Part shown: one piece after another, positions 1 to 7,125 of the stretch
Layout: each line of letters begins with the position of its first letter
Numbering within the stretch: position 1 is the stretch's first letter
NCBI GenBank assembly: GCA_030524285.1
Contig: JAUNGQ010000012.1
Span: 1 to 47,123, forward strand
Reading direction: 5' to 3'
Source: Eubacteriales bacterium
GTDB taxonomy: Bacteria; Bacillota; Clostridia; Oscillospirales; Butyricicoccaceae
DNA length: 47,123 nucleotides
Made by a program: the position numbers and the translations under genes
The notes under the pieces: model-generated
The model's database searches: none
What the model was told of the DNA's origin: nothing
What the model saw: only the letters and a program-made list of their open reading frames with translations

Positions 1-89
1 TTTTTTATGAATATATCCTATTTTTCTATTTTATCATAACTGTTTCAAAATGTCTGCTTTTTGCAACAGAATGCTTTAGATATTCTATC

Positions 90-2585
90 ATGGGAAATGA
101 TGTAATAAGGGGTTTGATCGTATGGATATATATCATGAATATAATTATATTTGACAACAGCTATTTTCAAAAATTGCATAATAGAAGAACATGTTATAGG
201 CGTTTTTTTCGGATAATGATTATTTCCATAGCTGCGCTTATTTTTTTCAGTATATCTGTCAAAGCAGCGTACACGATAAACGGTGCTGAAATTTCATGTG
301 ATAGTGTTACCATCTCAGAACCAAATGGAAATTGGGAATATGCCAATGATATGTATAACACTATCTGGGGGATGCAATTGGAAACCTCTTTTGAGGGAAA
401 TCAAGACACTGGGAACAATTTATTGAAGAAATTAAGTGATGAAGAACGTCTGTTTACTGCGGAACATGCGGAGATTTTCATTAAGTCGGCGGTTCCGGGG
501 GCTGTAATTCATCTCACCAATTTGCTCAGTACAGATGCCGGGTTTGAATCAGATCGTTTGCAGTCTGATGATATCTATGGACATAATATCATCATTGCAG
601 CAATCTATGACAATGGTTTCGTTGCATTTGAAACAATCTCTTCCAGTTCTCAAGAGCGATTTTATACATGGGAGGAATTCTATGATACATGGAGCGGGCT
701 GGAAAACAGCGCTGCTAATCATTACACTTTCTTTCAGTATATAAAATGGCCGTCAGCACCTATCCTCAATCTGGGAGGAAAAGGCGAAACAATACAGGAA
801 TGGAGTAGGTTTTTGTTCCTTCTTTTGATCGGTGCGTTGCTGTTTGTCGCAGGCGGCGTGTTATTGCGATTTGTCATTCGTTATATCCCCATACCAAAAA
901 AAGAGGATAGACCGGGTGAAAAAGCACTTGTTACATTCATCGGTTTGTTTCCCATATTGGCAGGAGGATTTTTTACATGGAGCAGCGGGATTGCCATATT
1001 GTATTTGGCACTGCTTCTCTTTTATATTGTTTTACGAAAAAGGAAACTGGTTATTAACTGCAACGAACCGTTGATTCTTGCAGGAATGATTCTGATAGCC
1101 TATGCAGTCACATGTCTGTGGGCAGTTGATCGCGGACAGTCGCCATTCGGTATTGTAAAGTTTTTACCAATGTTCTTGTTTGTTTTGGTTCTACAGCAAT
1201 TTCCAAAAGGAAGCAGGAAACATTTATTGAGCACAATTCCATGGTCAGCTGCTGGTATGCTGCTGCTATCAGGTATGCTTTGTATGCTGCCTGCTTGCCG
1301 TTCTATGTTTATTATAGATGGACGCTTTGCCGGCTTTTTTCAGTATCCGAATGCATGGGCATTGTATCTGCTGGCAGCCTTGATTATCGTTAGCTATATG
1401 CCGAAACAGAGGTTTTCTGTCATAAAACCTTTTCTGGCTGTGATTCTTTGTGCGGGAATTATTCTTTCGGGAAGCCGTACCGTATTTGTACTTACCGCAG
1501 TTGCCGTTGTACTGCGTGCGGCTGCTTTTGTGAATAACAAGCAAAGAGCGGGATTGCTTTCCGGCCTCGGCGTCGCGATCGCCGTGGTGTTGGTGGCGGC
1601 ATGGATACTGCCGGACACGATGGTAGGAAGATATTTGCGGATTTCACTCTCCTCCAGTACATTGCTTGGGCGATTACTCTATTATCAGGATGCATTGCCG
1701 GTCATACTCCGTCATCCATTTGGACTGGGATATCTGGGATATTATTACAGTCAGGGAAGCTTTCAGCATGGTGTTTATTCAGCGATGTATGTTCACAATG
1801 AATTGCTTCAGTTGTTTTTGGATATCGGCTGGATTCCGGCGCTTGTTGCCGCAGTGGTCCTGCTTCGACAGTTGTTAAACCGAAAGCTTGGTAGCGAACA
1901 ACGCCTGCTGCTGTTTGTTATTCTGGCACACAGTATGCTGGATTTTGATTTGCAGTTTTTGGCAGTTTGGTTCCTGCTGCTTACTGCTATGGAACCAGGT
2001 TGCAGCCTTTTGAAAAAAGAATTTACCAATAAAATAGGCTTGTATGGTATACCTGTCCCAATTTGTATGTTTGTTTGTGCAGTGGGGACAGCCTTGGGAA
2101 CAGCCAGCTTTCTGGAGGAATATCTGTCTCCGGAACTTACACTTGCGTATTATCCCAATGATGTACCAGCTCTGATGCAACAGCTCACCTCCACAAGGGA
2201 GCTGGATCAAATGAACAGCGTTGCGGATAGGATTATCGCGCTTGATTCATACGTTTCCATCGCACATAGTGCGAAGGCACACATGAGCTTTAGCTATGGA
2301 AATATCGAGAAAATGATACAAGAAAAGCAGTTGGCAATTGACCATGCAAAATACGCTGAGGAAGAATATCAGGATTATTTCGATAAGCTGACAATCACCA
2401 TCAGCCTTTATCACAGGCAGGGGGATACCGAAGGTGAACAATACTGTATTGAGCGTTTAAAGGATATTCCGCAGCAAATGCAGGCTGTTTTGGAGCAAAC
2501 CAATCCGCTTGCATGGCGCATTTCGGATACGCCGCAGCTTACACTGACCAACGAACAGTTGAGTTATCTCGACAGTTTGGAATAG
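90..2585 (+). CDS. O-antigen ligase/polymerase-like (Wzy_C family) membrane protein with C-terminal helical repeats
   Basis: Integral membrane protein, up to 831 aa, resembling the O-antigen ligase/RfaL-Wzy family, which joins or polymerises surface polysaccharide outside the membrane. Seen: one hydrophobic segment near residues 43-60, an extracytoplasmic stretch to about 235, then about ten hydrophobic segments between 240 and 660. A large loop near 541-590 carries HPFGLGYLGYYY followed by the HNELLQL motif typical of the Wzy_C loop. The last 160 residues are hydrophilic and helical, TPR-like. The start is unsure: the ATG at 90 has no ribosome site, and an in-frame ATG at 135 or later is possible. 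The extra N-terminal ectodomain is unusual. Lysines and leucines use AT-rich codons more than in the core genes downstream. Substrate unknown; no glycosyltransferases are adjacent. Confidence 0.75.
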   Translation: MGNDVIRGLIVWIYIMNIIIFDNSYFQKLHNRRTCYRRFFRIMIISIAALIFFSISVKAAYTINGAEISCDSVTISEPNGNWEYANDMYNTIWGMQLETSFEGNQDTGNNLLKKLSDEERLFTAEHAEIFIKSAVPGAVIHLTNLLSTDAGFESDRLQSDDIYGHNIIIAAIYDNGFVAFETISSSSQERFYTWEEFYDTWSGLENSAANHYTFFQYIKWPSAPILNLGGKGETIQEWSRFLFLLLIGALLFVAGGVLLRFVIRYIPIPKKEDRPGEKALVTFIGLFPILAGGFFTWSSGIAILYLALLLFYIVLRKRKLVINCNEPLILAGMILIAYAVTCLWAVDRGQSPFGIVKFLPMFLFVLVLQQFPKGSRKHLLSTIPWSAAGMLLLSGMLCMLPACRSMFIIDGRFAGFFQYPNAWALYLLAALIIVSYMPKQRFSVIKPFLAVILCAGIILSGSRTVFVLTAVAVVLRAAAFVNNKQRAGLLSGLGVAIAVVLVAAWILPDTMVGRYLRISLSSSTLLGRLLYYQDALPVILRHPFGLGYLGYYYSQGSFQHGVYSAMYVHNELLQLFLDIGWIPALVAAVVLLRQLLNRKLGSEQRLLLFVILAHSMLDFDLQFLAVWFLLLTAMEPGCSLLKKEFTNKIGLYGIPVPICMFVCAVGTALGTASFLEEYLSPELTLAYYPNDVPALMQQLTSTRELDQMNSVADRIIALDSYVSIAHSAKAHMSFSYGNIEKMIQEKQLAIDHAKYAEEEYQDYFDKLTITISLYHRQGDTEGEQYCIERLKDIPQQMQAVLEQTNPLAWRISDTPQLTLTNEQLSYLDSLE

Positions 2586-2648
2586 AAGGAAAGGGGGAGT
2601 TTCTGTATCAAGCTTGACAAAAACACAATTTGAAAAGGAGTGTATACA

Positions 2649-4289
2649 ATGAAAACAAGGAAACGTTGGGCAATGCTGTTGTCTCTGGTAATGGCATTTT
2701 CCATGCTGCCGGCACAGGCGGTGGCGGCGGACGTAGAAACCGAGCAGACGCTCACCGTCTTGGACAAAGGCGATTTGCCGGAATACGAGAGCTATGACGC
2801 GCAAACGGTTTCTTCGGAAAAAGCCGCACAAGCGGGAAACCTGACATGGGAGCTGAATGACGGCGTGCTTGTCATCAGCGGCAACGGAGAAATGACGGAA
2901 ACGCCGTGGAAGGATCGGTGGAATGATATCAAAAGCGTTCAGATTCAGCAGGGCGTGACAAGTATTGCCGATAGGGCATTCTGTAATTGTACCAGCCTGA
3001 CCAGTGTCACAATCCCGAATAGTGTGACAGAAATCAGCAGTTCGGCATTCGATAACTGTATCAGTCTGACCAGTGTCACAATCCCGAATAGTGTCACGAC
3101 AATTGGGTATGAAGCATTTCGTGGTACGCCGTGGCTGGAAGCACAGGGGGATTTTCCGGTCGTCAATGGTATCTTACTAACATATCAGGGCAGCGATGCA
3201 ACTGTAATCGTGCCGGATAGTGTCACGACAATTGGAGATTGTGCATTCGAGTACTGCGACAGCCTGACCAGTGTCACAATCCCGAATAGTGTAACAAAAA
3301 TCGGAAGTGGGGCATTCGATGGTTGCACCAGCCTGACCAGTGTCACAATCCCGAATAGTGTAACAGAAATCGGAAGTGGGGCATTCGATGGTTGCACCAA
3401 CCTGACCAATGTCACAATCCCGAATAATGTATCCTACATTGCATATGGAACATTTAAAGGTTGCAGTGGTCTGATGCGTGTAACGATTCCGAGCAGTGTA
3501 AAGCGCATCGGCGGCGCTGCGTTTGCATTTTGTGATGATCTGACAGAAATCTATTTTGCCGGCGATGCTCCGGAGATGGTTAGTGAAGATAGTGGTTGGG
3601 GTTCATTCCTTGGTGTTACTGCCGTTGCTTACTATCCGAAGGGCGCTTCCGGTTGGGACGAAGCAATTGCAAAGGAGTATGGCGGAACGCTGACATGGAT
3701 GGAATATGACCCGTCAGACCCAAAGCCGGTTGATCCTACTACACCGGTTTCCAATATCTTTACGGACATCACACCGAATGCCTGGTATACCAAAGCCGTA
3801 CAATATGTCTATGACAAAGGCATCATGAAGGGAATGGGCGACGCCACCTTTGCACCGAGCGCATCAATGACGCGCGCCATGGTAGCACAGATTATGTATG
3901 CGCAGGCCGGTTCTCCTAAGGTTTCCGGCGACATGCCATTTACCGATGTTCCAGCTGGTAAGTGGTATTATGATGCGATCCTGTGGGCAAACCAGAACGG
4001 TGTTGTCGCCGGTATGGGCGATGGAACCTTTGCACCGAACAGCAACATCACCCGTCAGGAGTATGCTGCAATCCTGTATCGCTATGAGAAATCTCCGGCA
4101 GTTTCCGGTTCGTTGAATTTCCCAGATGCAGACACGGTTTCCAGTTGGGCAAAGGATGCTGTCCTCTGGGCGAACCAGAACGGTATCATCAGTGGCACAG
4201 CCAACAATGGCGTAACGCTGCTTGACCCGAAGGGTACGGCAACTCGCGCACAGAGCGCTGTGATTCTTATGGGATATCTGGAAAAGTAA
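2649..4289 (+). CDS. Exported BspA-type leucine-rich repeat protein with three C-terminal SLH domains
   Basis: Secreted cell-surface protein, 546 aa. The start is set at the ATG at 2649, 8 nt after AAAAGGAG; an in-frame GTG at 2640 overlaps that ribosome site and is rejected. Residues 1-27 are a signal peptide (basic start, hydrophobic core, AQAVAA cleavage region). Residues about 105-310 hold LRR_5/BspA repeats of 23 residues with the core SLTSVTIPNSVT. Three SLH motifs at about 370-546 (FTDITPNAWY, FTDVPAGKWYYDAI, FPDADTVSSW) should bind secondary cell-wall polymer. BspA-like repeats commonly mediate adhesion to host or other cells; that role is inferred. It follows the membrane protein gene by 63 nt with its own ribosome site, and a strong terminator follows. 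Its SLH part is almost the same as that of the next gene. Confidence 0.88.
   Translation: MKTRKRWAMLLSLVMAFSMLPAQAVAADVETEQTLTVLDKGDLPEYESYDAQTVSSEKAAQAGNLTWELNDGVLVISGNGEMTETPWKDRWNDIKSVQIQQGVTSIADRAFCNCTSLTSVTIPNSVTEISSSAFDNCISLTSVTIPNSVTTIGYEAFRGTPWLEAQGDFPVVNGILLTYQGSDATVIVPDSVTTIGDCAFEYCDSLTSVTIPNSVTKIGSGAFDGCTSLTSVTIPNSVTEIGSGAFDGCTNLTNVTIPNNVSYIAYGTFKGCSGLMRVTIPSSVKRIGGAAFAFCDDLTEIYFAGDAPEMVSEDSGWGSFLGVTAVAYYPKGASGWDEAIAKEYGGTLTWMEYDPSDPKPVDPTTPVSNIFTDITPNAWYTKAVQYVYDKGIMKGMGDATFAPSASMTRAMVAQIMYAQAGSPKVSGDMPFTDVPAGKWYYDAILWANQNGVVAGMGDGTFAPNSNITRQEYAAILYRYEKSPAVSGSLNFPDADTVSSWAKDAVLWANQNGIISGTANNGVTLLDPKGTATRAQSAVILMGYLEK
2985..3500 (+). repeat. 69-bp tandem coding repeats in the LRR region
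   Basis: The string GTCACAATCCCGAATA (or a close variant) recurs at 3006, 3075, 3273, 3342 and 3411, and more weakly at 3480. Most copies are exactly 69 bp apart, which is 23 codons or one leucine-rich repeat. Copies at 3273 and 3342 are nearly identical through the whole unit. A divergent segment at about 3110-3230 interrupts the array. Confidence 0.9.
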
Positions 4290-4307
4290 ATGGATTCATA
4301 TAAAAGG

Positions 4308-4334
4308 CGGGTGTGCTCCGGCACACCCGTTTTT
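4308..4334 (+). terminator. Rho-independent terminator after the LRR-SLH gene
   Basis: CGGGTGTG and CACACCCG pair around a short CTCCGG loop, followed by TTTTT. It lies 18 nt past the stop codon and separates this gene from the next promoter. Confidence 0.9.
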
Positions 4335-4375
4335 AACGATTTTCTGGATACAATTCTGAAAATGAATGCAGATGA

Positions 4376-4404
4376 ATGACAATATGTGGATGCTTTAGTA
4401 TACT
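4376..4404 (+). promoter_or_regulatory. Sigma-A promoter of the second SLH gene
   Basis: -35 ATGACA (4376-4381) and -10 TATACT (4399-4404) with a 17-bp spacer, about 45 nt upstream of the start codon. Confidence 0.65.
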
Positions 4405-4452
4405 AAAAATAACATAGCTGCTCTGGCAACACAGAAAAGGAGGACATACAAT

Positions 4453-5814
4453 ATGAAATGGACAAAGCGACTGGGAAGTGCCCTGCTTGCAGGCGCGATG
4501 GCAGTGACAGTACTGTCAAGCGGCGCATTGGCGGGAGGCGGTCCGGAAGGATATGATTTTAATGATGATTTTGACCAGCATATACCAGCATATTCATCGG
4601 ATTATGTACTCGTAAAGGAAACAACATATGATGATGATGGTATCACTTCTTATGCAGTTTATGAGAACAATCAGGCCGGAAAGATTGTAAAAAAGACGGC
4701 ATATTATGGAGTGGGGAAAGATTATACTCAGACGCAAACAACAACCTATACTTATGGTGCAGACGGTAAAATTTCCGAAATGAAAATCAGTGAAGAAAGC
4801 GGCTTAAGAGATACTATATATACGAGAGATTCTGCAGGAAACATCATTCGAGAAAAGGTTACAGACTTTTATGTTGATGGAACCTCTTATGAAGAGATAT
4901 ATACTTACAAATATGATCAGCATAATCAGATTATCGAGAAAACCATAACATTTTTGGATGATGAAACCAGACAGGAAGTCTCTGTAACTGAGGAACGGAA
5001 GAATAGCTACGATGCAAAGGGGAACCTGACAAAAACGGAGATTTATTATAGCGAGGAAAATGGAGAACAATATCTGGAAAAATGGTATACATATGAATAT
5101 GATGCCAACAATCGTCTCATTCAACGTACAGACCATTATGATAATGGTGAACGTATTGTTTCGGAGGTGAATCAAAAGTACACCTACGACAGTAATGGCA
5201 ATGAGGTAAGCCATATATATTATGATCAGCGCGTAGTTTATGAATACCAAAAGGTAGAAAAAGCTACTCCGGTTTATGAAATCTTTCATGACATTTCGGC
5301 TGGCGCATGGTATACTGAAGCTGTACAATATGTTTATGACAATGGAATCATGAAGGGGATGGGTGACAGCACTTTTGCACCAAGTGTATCGATGACCCGT
5401 GCCATGGTAGCACAGATTATGTATGCGCAGGCAGGTTCTCCGGCAGTTTCCGGCGATATGCCGTTCCGTGATGTATCATCTAGCAAGTGGTATTATAATG
5501 CAATCCTGTGGGCAAACCAGAACGGCGTTGTAGCCGGCATGGGCGATGGAACTTTTGCACCGAATAGCAACATCACCCGCGAGCAGTATGCGGCAATTCT
5601 CTATCGCTATGAGAAATCTCCGGCAGTTTCCGGCTCGTTGAATTTCCCAGATGCAAGCTCTGTTTCCAGTTGGGCAATAACGGCCGTACTGTGGGCTAAT
5701 CAGAACGGTATCATCAACGGTACAGTTGATAATGGAGTAACAAAGCTTGACCCGAAGGGCACGGCAACTCGCGCACAGAGCGCTGTGATTCTTATGGGAT
5801 ATCTGGAAAAGTAA
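4453..5814 (+). CDS. Exported YD-repeat-like protein with three C-terminal SLH domains
   Basis: Secreted, cell-wall-anchored protein, 453 aa, start fixed by AAAGGAGG ahead of ATG. Residues 1-27 form a signal peptide (MKWTKRLGSALLAG...). Residues about 45-270 are a tyrosine/aspartate-rich beta region with RHS/YD-like units such as YTYGADGKISEM, YDAKGNLTKTEI, YEYDANNRLIQRT and YTYDSNGNEVS. Residues 276-453 carry three SLH motifs nearly identical to those of the preceding gene, including the terminal GTATRAQSAVILMGYLEK. No toxin or peptidase domain is present, so this is not a polymorphic RHS toxin; a surface-binding or structural role is inferred. It has its own promoter. No clear terminator lies directly after it; the nearest hairpin with a T-run is at 5960. 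Confidence 0.85.
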   Translation: MKWTKRLGSALLAGAMAVTVLSSGALAGGGPEGYDFNDDFDQHIPAYSSDYVLVKETTYDDDGITSYAVYENNQAGKIVKKTAYYGVGKDYTQTQTTTYTYGADGKISEMKISEESGLRDTIYTRDSAGNIIREKVTDFYVDGTSYEEIYTYKYDQHNQIIEKTITFLDDETRQEVSVTEERKNSYDAKGNLTKTEIYYSEENGEQYLEKWYTYEYDANNRLIQRTDHYDNGERIVSEVNQKYTYDSNGNEVSHIYYDQRVVYEYQKVEKATPVYEIFHDISAGAWYTEAVQYVYDNGIMKGMGDSTFAPSVSMTRAMVAQIMYAQAGSPAVSGDMPFRDVSSSKWYYNAILWANQNGVVAGMGDGTFAPNSNITREQYAAILYRYEKSPAVSGSLNFPDASSVSSWAITAVLWANQNGIINGTVDNGVTKLDPKGTATRAQSAVILMGYLEK

Positions 5815-5959
5815 AAATGTTGCGTGAAAAATGATCAATAAAGCTGGAGAATTTAAAAATAGAATTATAAGGGTCTAGAAGCGTAACTGATGATTATTTC
5901 AAAAGATGGTTAGGAAATGAGCGATGTAAGGTGCAATCACTTTCTTAATCATCGAGCAA
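5815..5959. other. AT-rich intergenic stretch without a recognisable gene
   Basis: I see no gene, RNA or clear promoter here. A short + frame (about 5903-5957) reads as a possible degraded C-terminus but has no start or ribosome site. Confidence 0.4.
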
Positions 5960-6010
5960 AAGGGTCAAAGTCCAGTCAGCTCTTTGACCACAGCTTTGAC
6001 CCTTATTTTT
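5960..6010 (+). terminator. Terminator-like hairpin, copy 1 of a repeated AAGGGTCAAA element
   Basis: AAGGGTCAAAG (5960-5970) pairs perfectly with CTTTGACCCTT (5994-6004), followed by ATTTTTA. The 23-nt loop contains another CTTTGACC, allowing alternative pairing. A second copy with the same stem ends is at 6993-7040. Confidence 0.65.
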
Positions 6011-6041
6011 ACCCATTACAGATTTTGTTTATACAAACCAT

Positions 6042-6113
6042 ATGGACTTAATGTGTGAGTTTGTTCCAGATACCGAACAAAACGGATATTATATGGCGGT
6101 ATATCACGAATAA
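6042..6113 (+). pseudogene. Possible C-terminal gene remnant beside the tRNA fragment
   Basis: A + strand frame from ATG at 6042 to TAA at 6111 reads MDLMCEFVPDTEQNGYYMAVYHE and stays open upstream to about 6000. It looks protein-like but is very short, has no ribosome site and matches nothing I recognise. It lies directly left of the tRNA 3' fragment, where tail ends of element genes are often found. Could be chance. Confidence 0.2.
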
Positions 6114-6129
6114 AAGTGTAAATTTGGAA

Positions 6130-6152
6130 TTCAAATCCCTCCTTCTCCGCCA
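6130..6152 (+). other. 3' end of a tRNA-Ser-like gene (T-loop to CCA): candidate attachment-site remnant
   Basis: The 23 nt read as T-loop TTCAAAT, 3' T-stem strand CCCTC, 3' acceptor strand CTTCTCC, discriminator G and CCA, as in bacterial tRNA-Ser. The 5' strand needed for the T-stem is absent, so tRNA similarity stops at the T-loop. A terminator follows directly, as it would after a real tRNA. Tyrosine integrases often recombine at the T-loop and leave such a fragment; integration is inferred, not shown. Confidence 0.55.
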
Positions 6153-6160
6153 AAGCAAAG

Positions 6161-6197
6161 CACCGATTCCGTAATGGTTTCGGTGTTTTTGTTTTTG
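6161..6197 (+). terminator. Rho-independent terminator following the tRNA fragment
   Basis: CACCGA (6161-6166) pairs with TCGGTG (6180-6185), with CC/GG extending the stem inside, followed by TTTTTGTTTTTGT. It sits 8 nt after CCA, so it probably belonged to the original tRNA transcript. Confidence 0.7.
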
Positions 6198-6349
6198 TAC
6201 CATACCGGATCATAAGAAATCAAACGATCTATGCTCCGTGCATCGCCTGTTTGTTCCCAATACGTAGTATAATATGATAAGTCTACGGTTTGATTTTACA
6301 ATACCGGTATTTTTAGAAGTTCACATACTGTCAATGCAAAAGGAGGTTC

Positions 6350-6370
6350 ATGAAACAATTATATGAATGA
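6350..6370 (+). other. Six-codon upstream ORF overlapping the acetyltransferase start
   Basis: The ribosome site AAAGGAGG (about 6339-6346) is ideally placed for ATG at 6350, which encodes only MKQLYE and stops at 6368-6370. It overlaps the acetyltransferase ATG at 6363 in another frame. It could couple translation, or mark a small indel in an originally longer N-terminus. Confidence 0.35.
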
Positions 6371-6956
6371 AAAACAGAAGGCGGCTGCCGGATATTTATA
6401 TGATGCAAATTATGATGAAAGCTTATTGCAGGAGCGAAATGTTTGCAAGGATTTATGCTTTGATTTCAATGCCTGCAAACCATCGGATACGGAGGCGCAG
6501 CAGAGGATAATCCGAAAGATCATCGGCAAAATAGACGGCGCGTTTACGATCACAGCGCCGTTTTGGTGTGATTACGGCTATAATATCTCCATTGGAGAGA
6601 ATTTTTACACCAATCACAACTGCGTTATTTTAGACGCCGCAAAGGTGACATTTGGGGATAATGTCTTTATTGCACCGAACTGCTGTTTCTCTACAGCAGG
6701 CCATCCATTGGATATGGAACAGAGAAACAGGGGACTGGAAATTGCACTGCCGATTACGGTAGGAAATCATGTCTGGTTCGGTGCGGGCGTTACCGTTCTG
6801 CCGGGCGTTACGATCGGTGATAATACCGTTATTGGCGCGGGAAGCGTTGTCAATAAGGATATTCCTTCGGGGGTAATTGCAGTTGGAAATCCGTGCAGAG
6901 TATTGCGTGCAATTACGGAAGAGGATAAGAAAAAATATCCAGTGTTTGAAGAATAA
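6363..6956 (+). CDS. Maltose/galactoside-type O-acetyltransferase (left-handed beta-helix)
   Basis: Cytoplasmic acetyltransferase of the maltose/galactoside acetyltransferase (Maa/LacA/NodL) family, 197 aa, the family's usual length. It transfers acetyl from acetyl-CoA to a sugar hydroxyl. Residues about 8-60 are the mac N-terminal domain (AAAGYLYDANYDESLLQER). From about 70 come hexapeptide repeats (FGDNVFIAPNCCF, VTIGDNTVIGAGSVV). The catalytic-type histidine lies in TAGHPLD, and IPSGVIAVGNPCRVLR closes the domain. The substrate cannot be told from sequence; such enzymes may detoxify unused sugars. The start at 6363 is 16 nt from the ribosome site, a poor spacing explained by the overlapping mini-ORF. 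It stands alone between two copies of a hairpin repeat. Confidence 0.85.
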   Translation: MNEKQKAAAGYLYDANYDESLLQERNVCKDLCFDFNACKPSDTEAQQRIIRKIIGKIDGAFTITAPFWCDYGYNISIGENFYTNHNCVILDAAKVTFGDNVFIAPNCCFSTAGHPLDMEQRNRGLEIALPITVGNHVWFGAGVTVLPGVTIGDNTVIGAGSVVNKDIPSGVIAVGNPCRVLRAITEEDKKKYPVFEE

Positions 6957-6992
6957 ACAGTGATTTTACAGTATTGAGCAGGCAAAAAAAGT

Positions 6993-7040
6993 AAGGGTCA
7001 AAACCACGATCATGTTTTGATTGCGGCTTTGACCCTTATT
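6993..7040 (+). terminator. Terminator-like hairpin, copy 2 of the AAGGGTCAAA element
   Basis: AAGGGTCAAA (6993-7002) pairs with TTTGACCCTT (7028-7037), with inner GATCA/TGAT pairing, then ATTCCTTCTTTT. It shares stem and end sequence with the hairpin at 5960. It lies 37 nt after the acetyltransferase stop codon. Confidence 0.6.
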
Positions 7041-7125
7041 CCTTCTTTTATTATGATATGAAAGTCATCCCGGAAGCGTCGTATGAACAGGCAAAGCTTC
7101 TGGGATTTTATCTGGTTGTCAAGAG

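Noticed and set aside
2985-3500. CRISPR-like regular repeats
   Set aside because: The 69-bp periodicity is coding (23-residue leucine-rich repeats), without variable spacers.
4453-5814. RHS polymorphic toxin
   Set aside because: The YD-like repeats are few, there is no RHS core shell or toxin tip, and the C-terminus is an SLH anchor.
6016-6213. 65-codon minus-strand ORF
   Set aside because: Its AEKEGFE stretch is the usual false translation across a tRNA 3' end, here the tRNA-Ser-like fragment.
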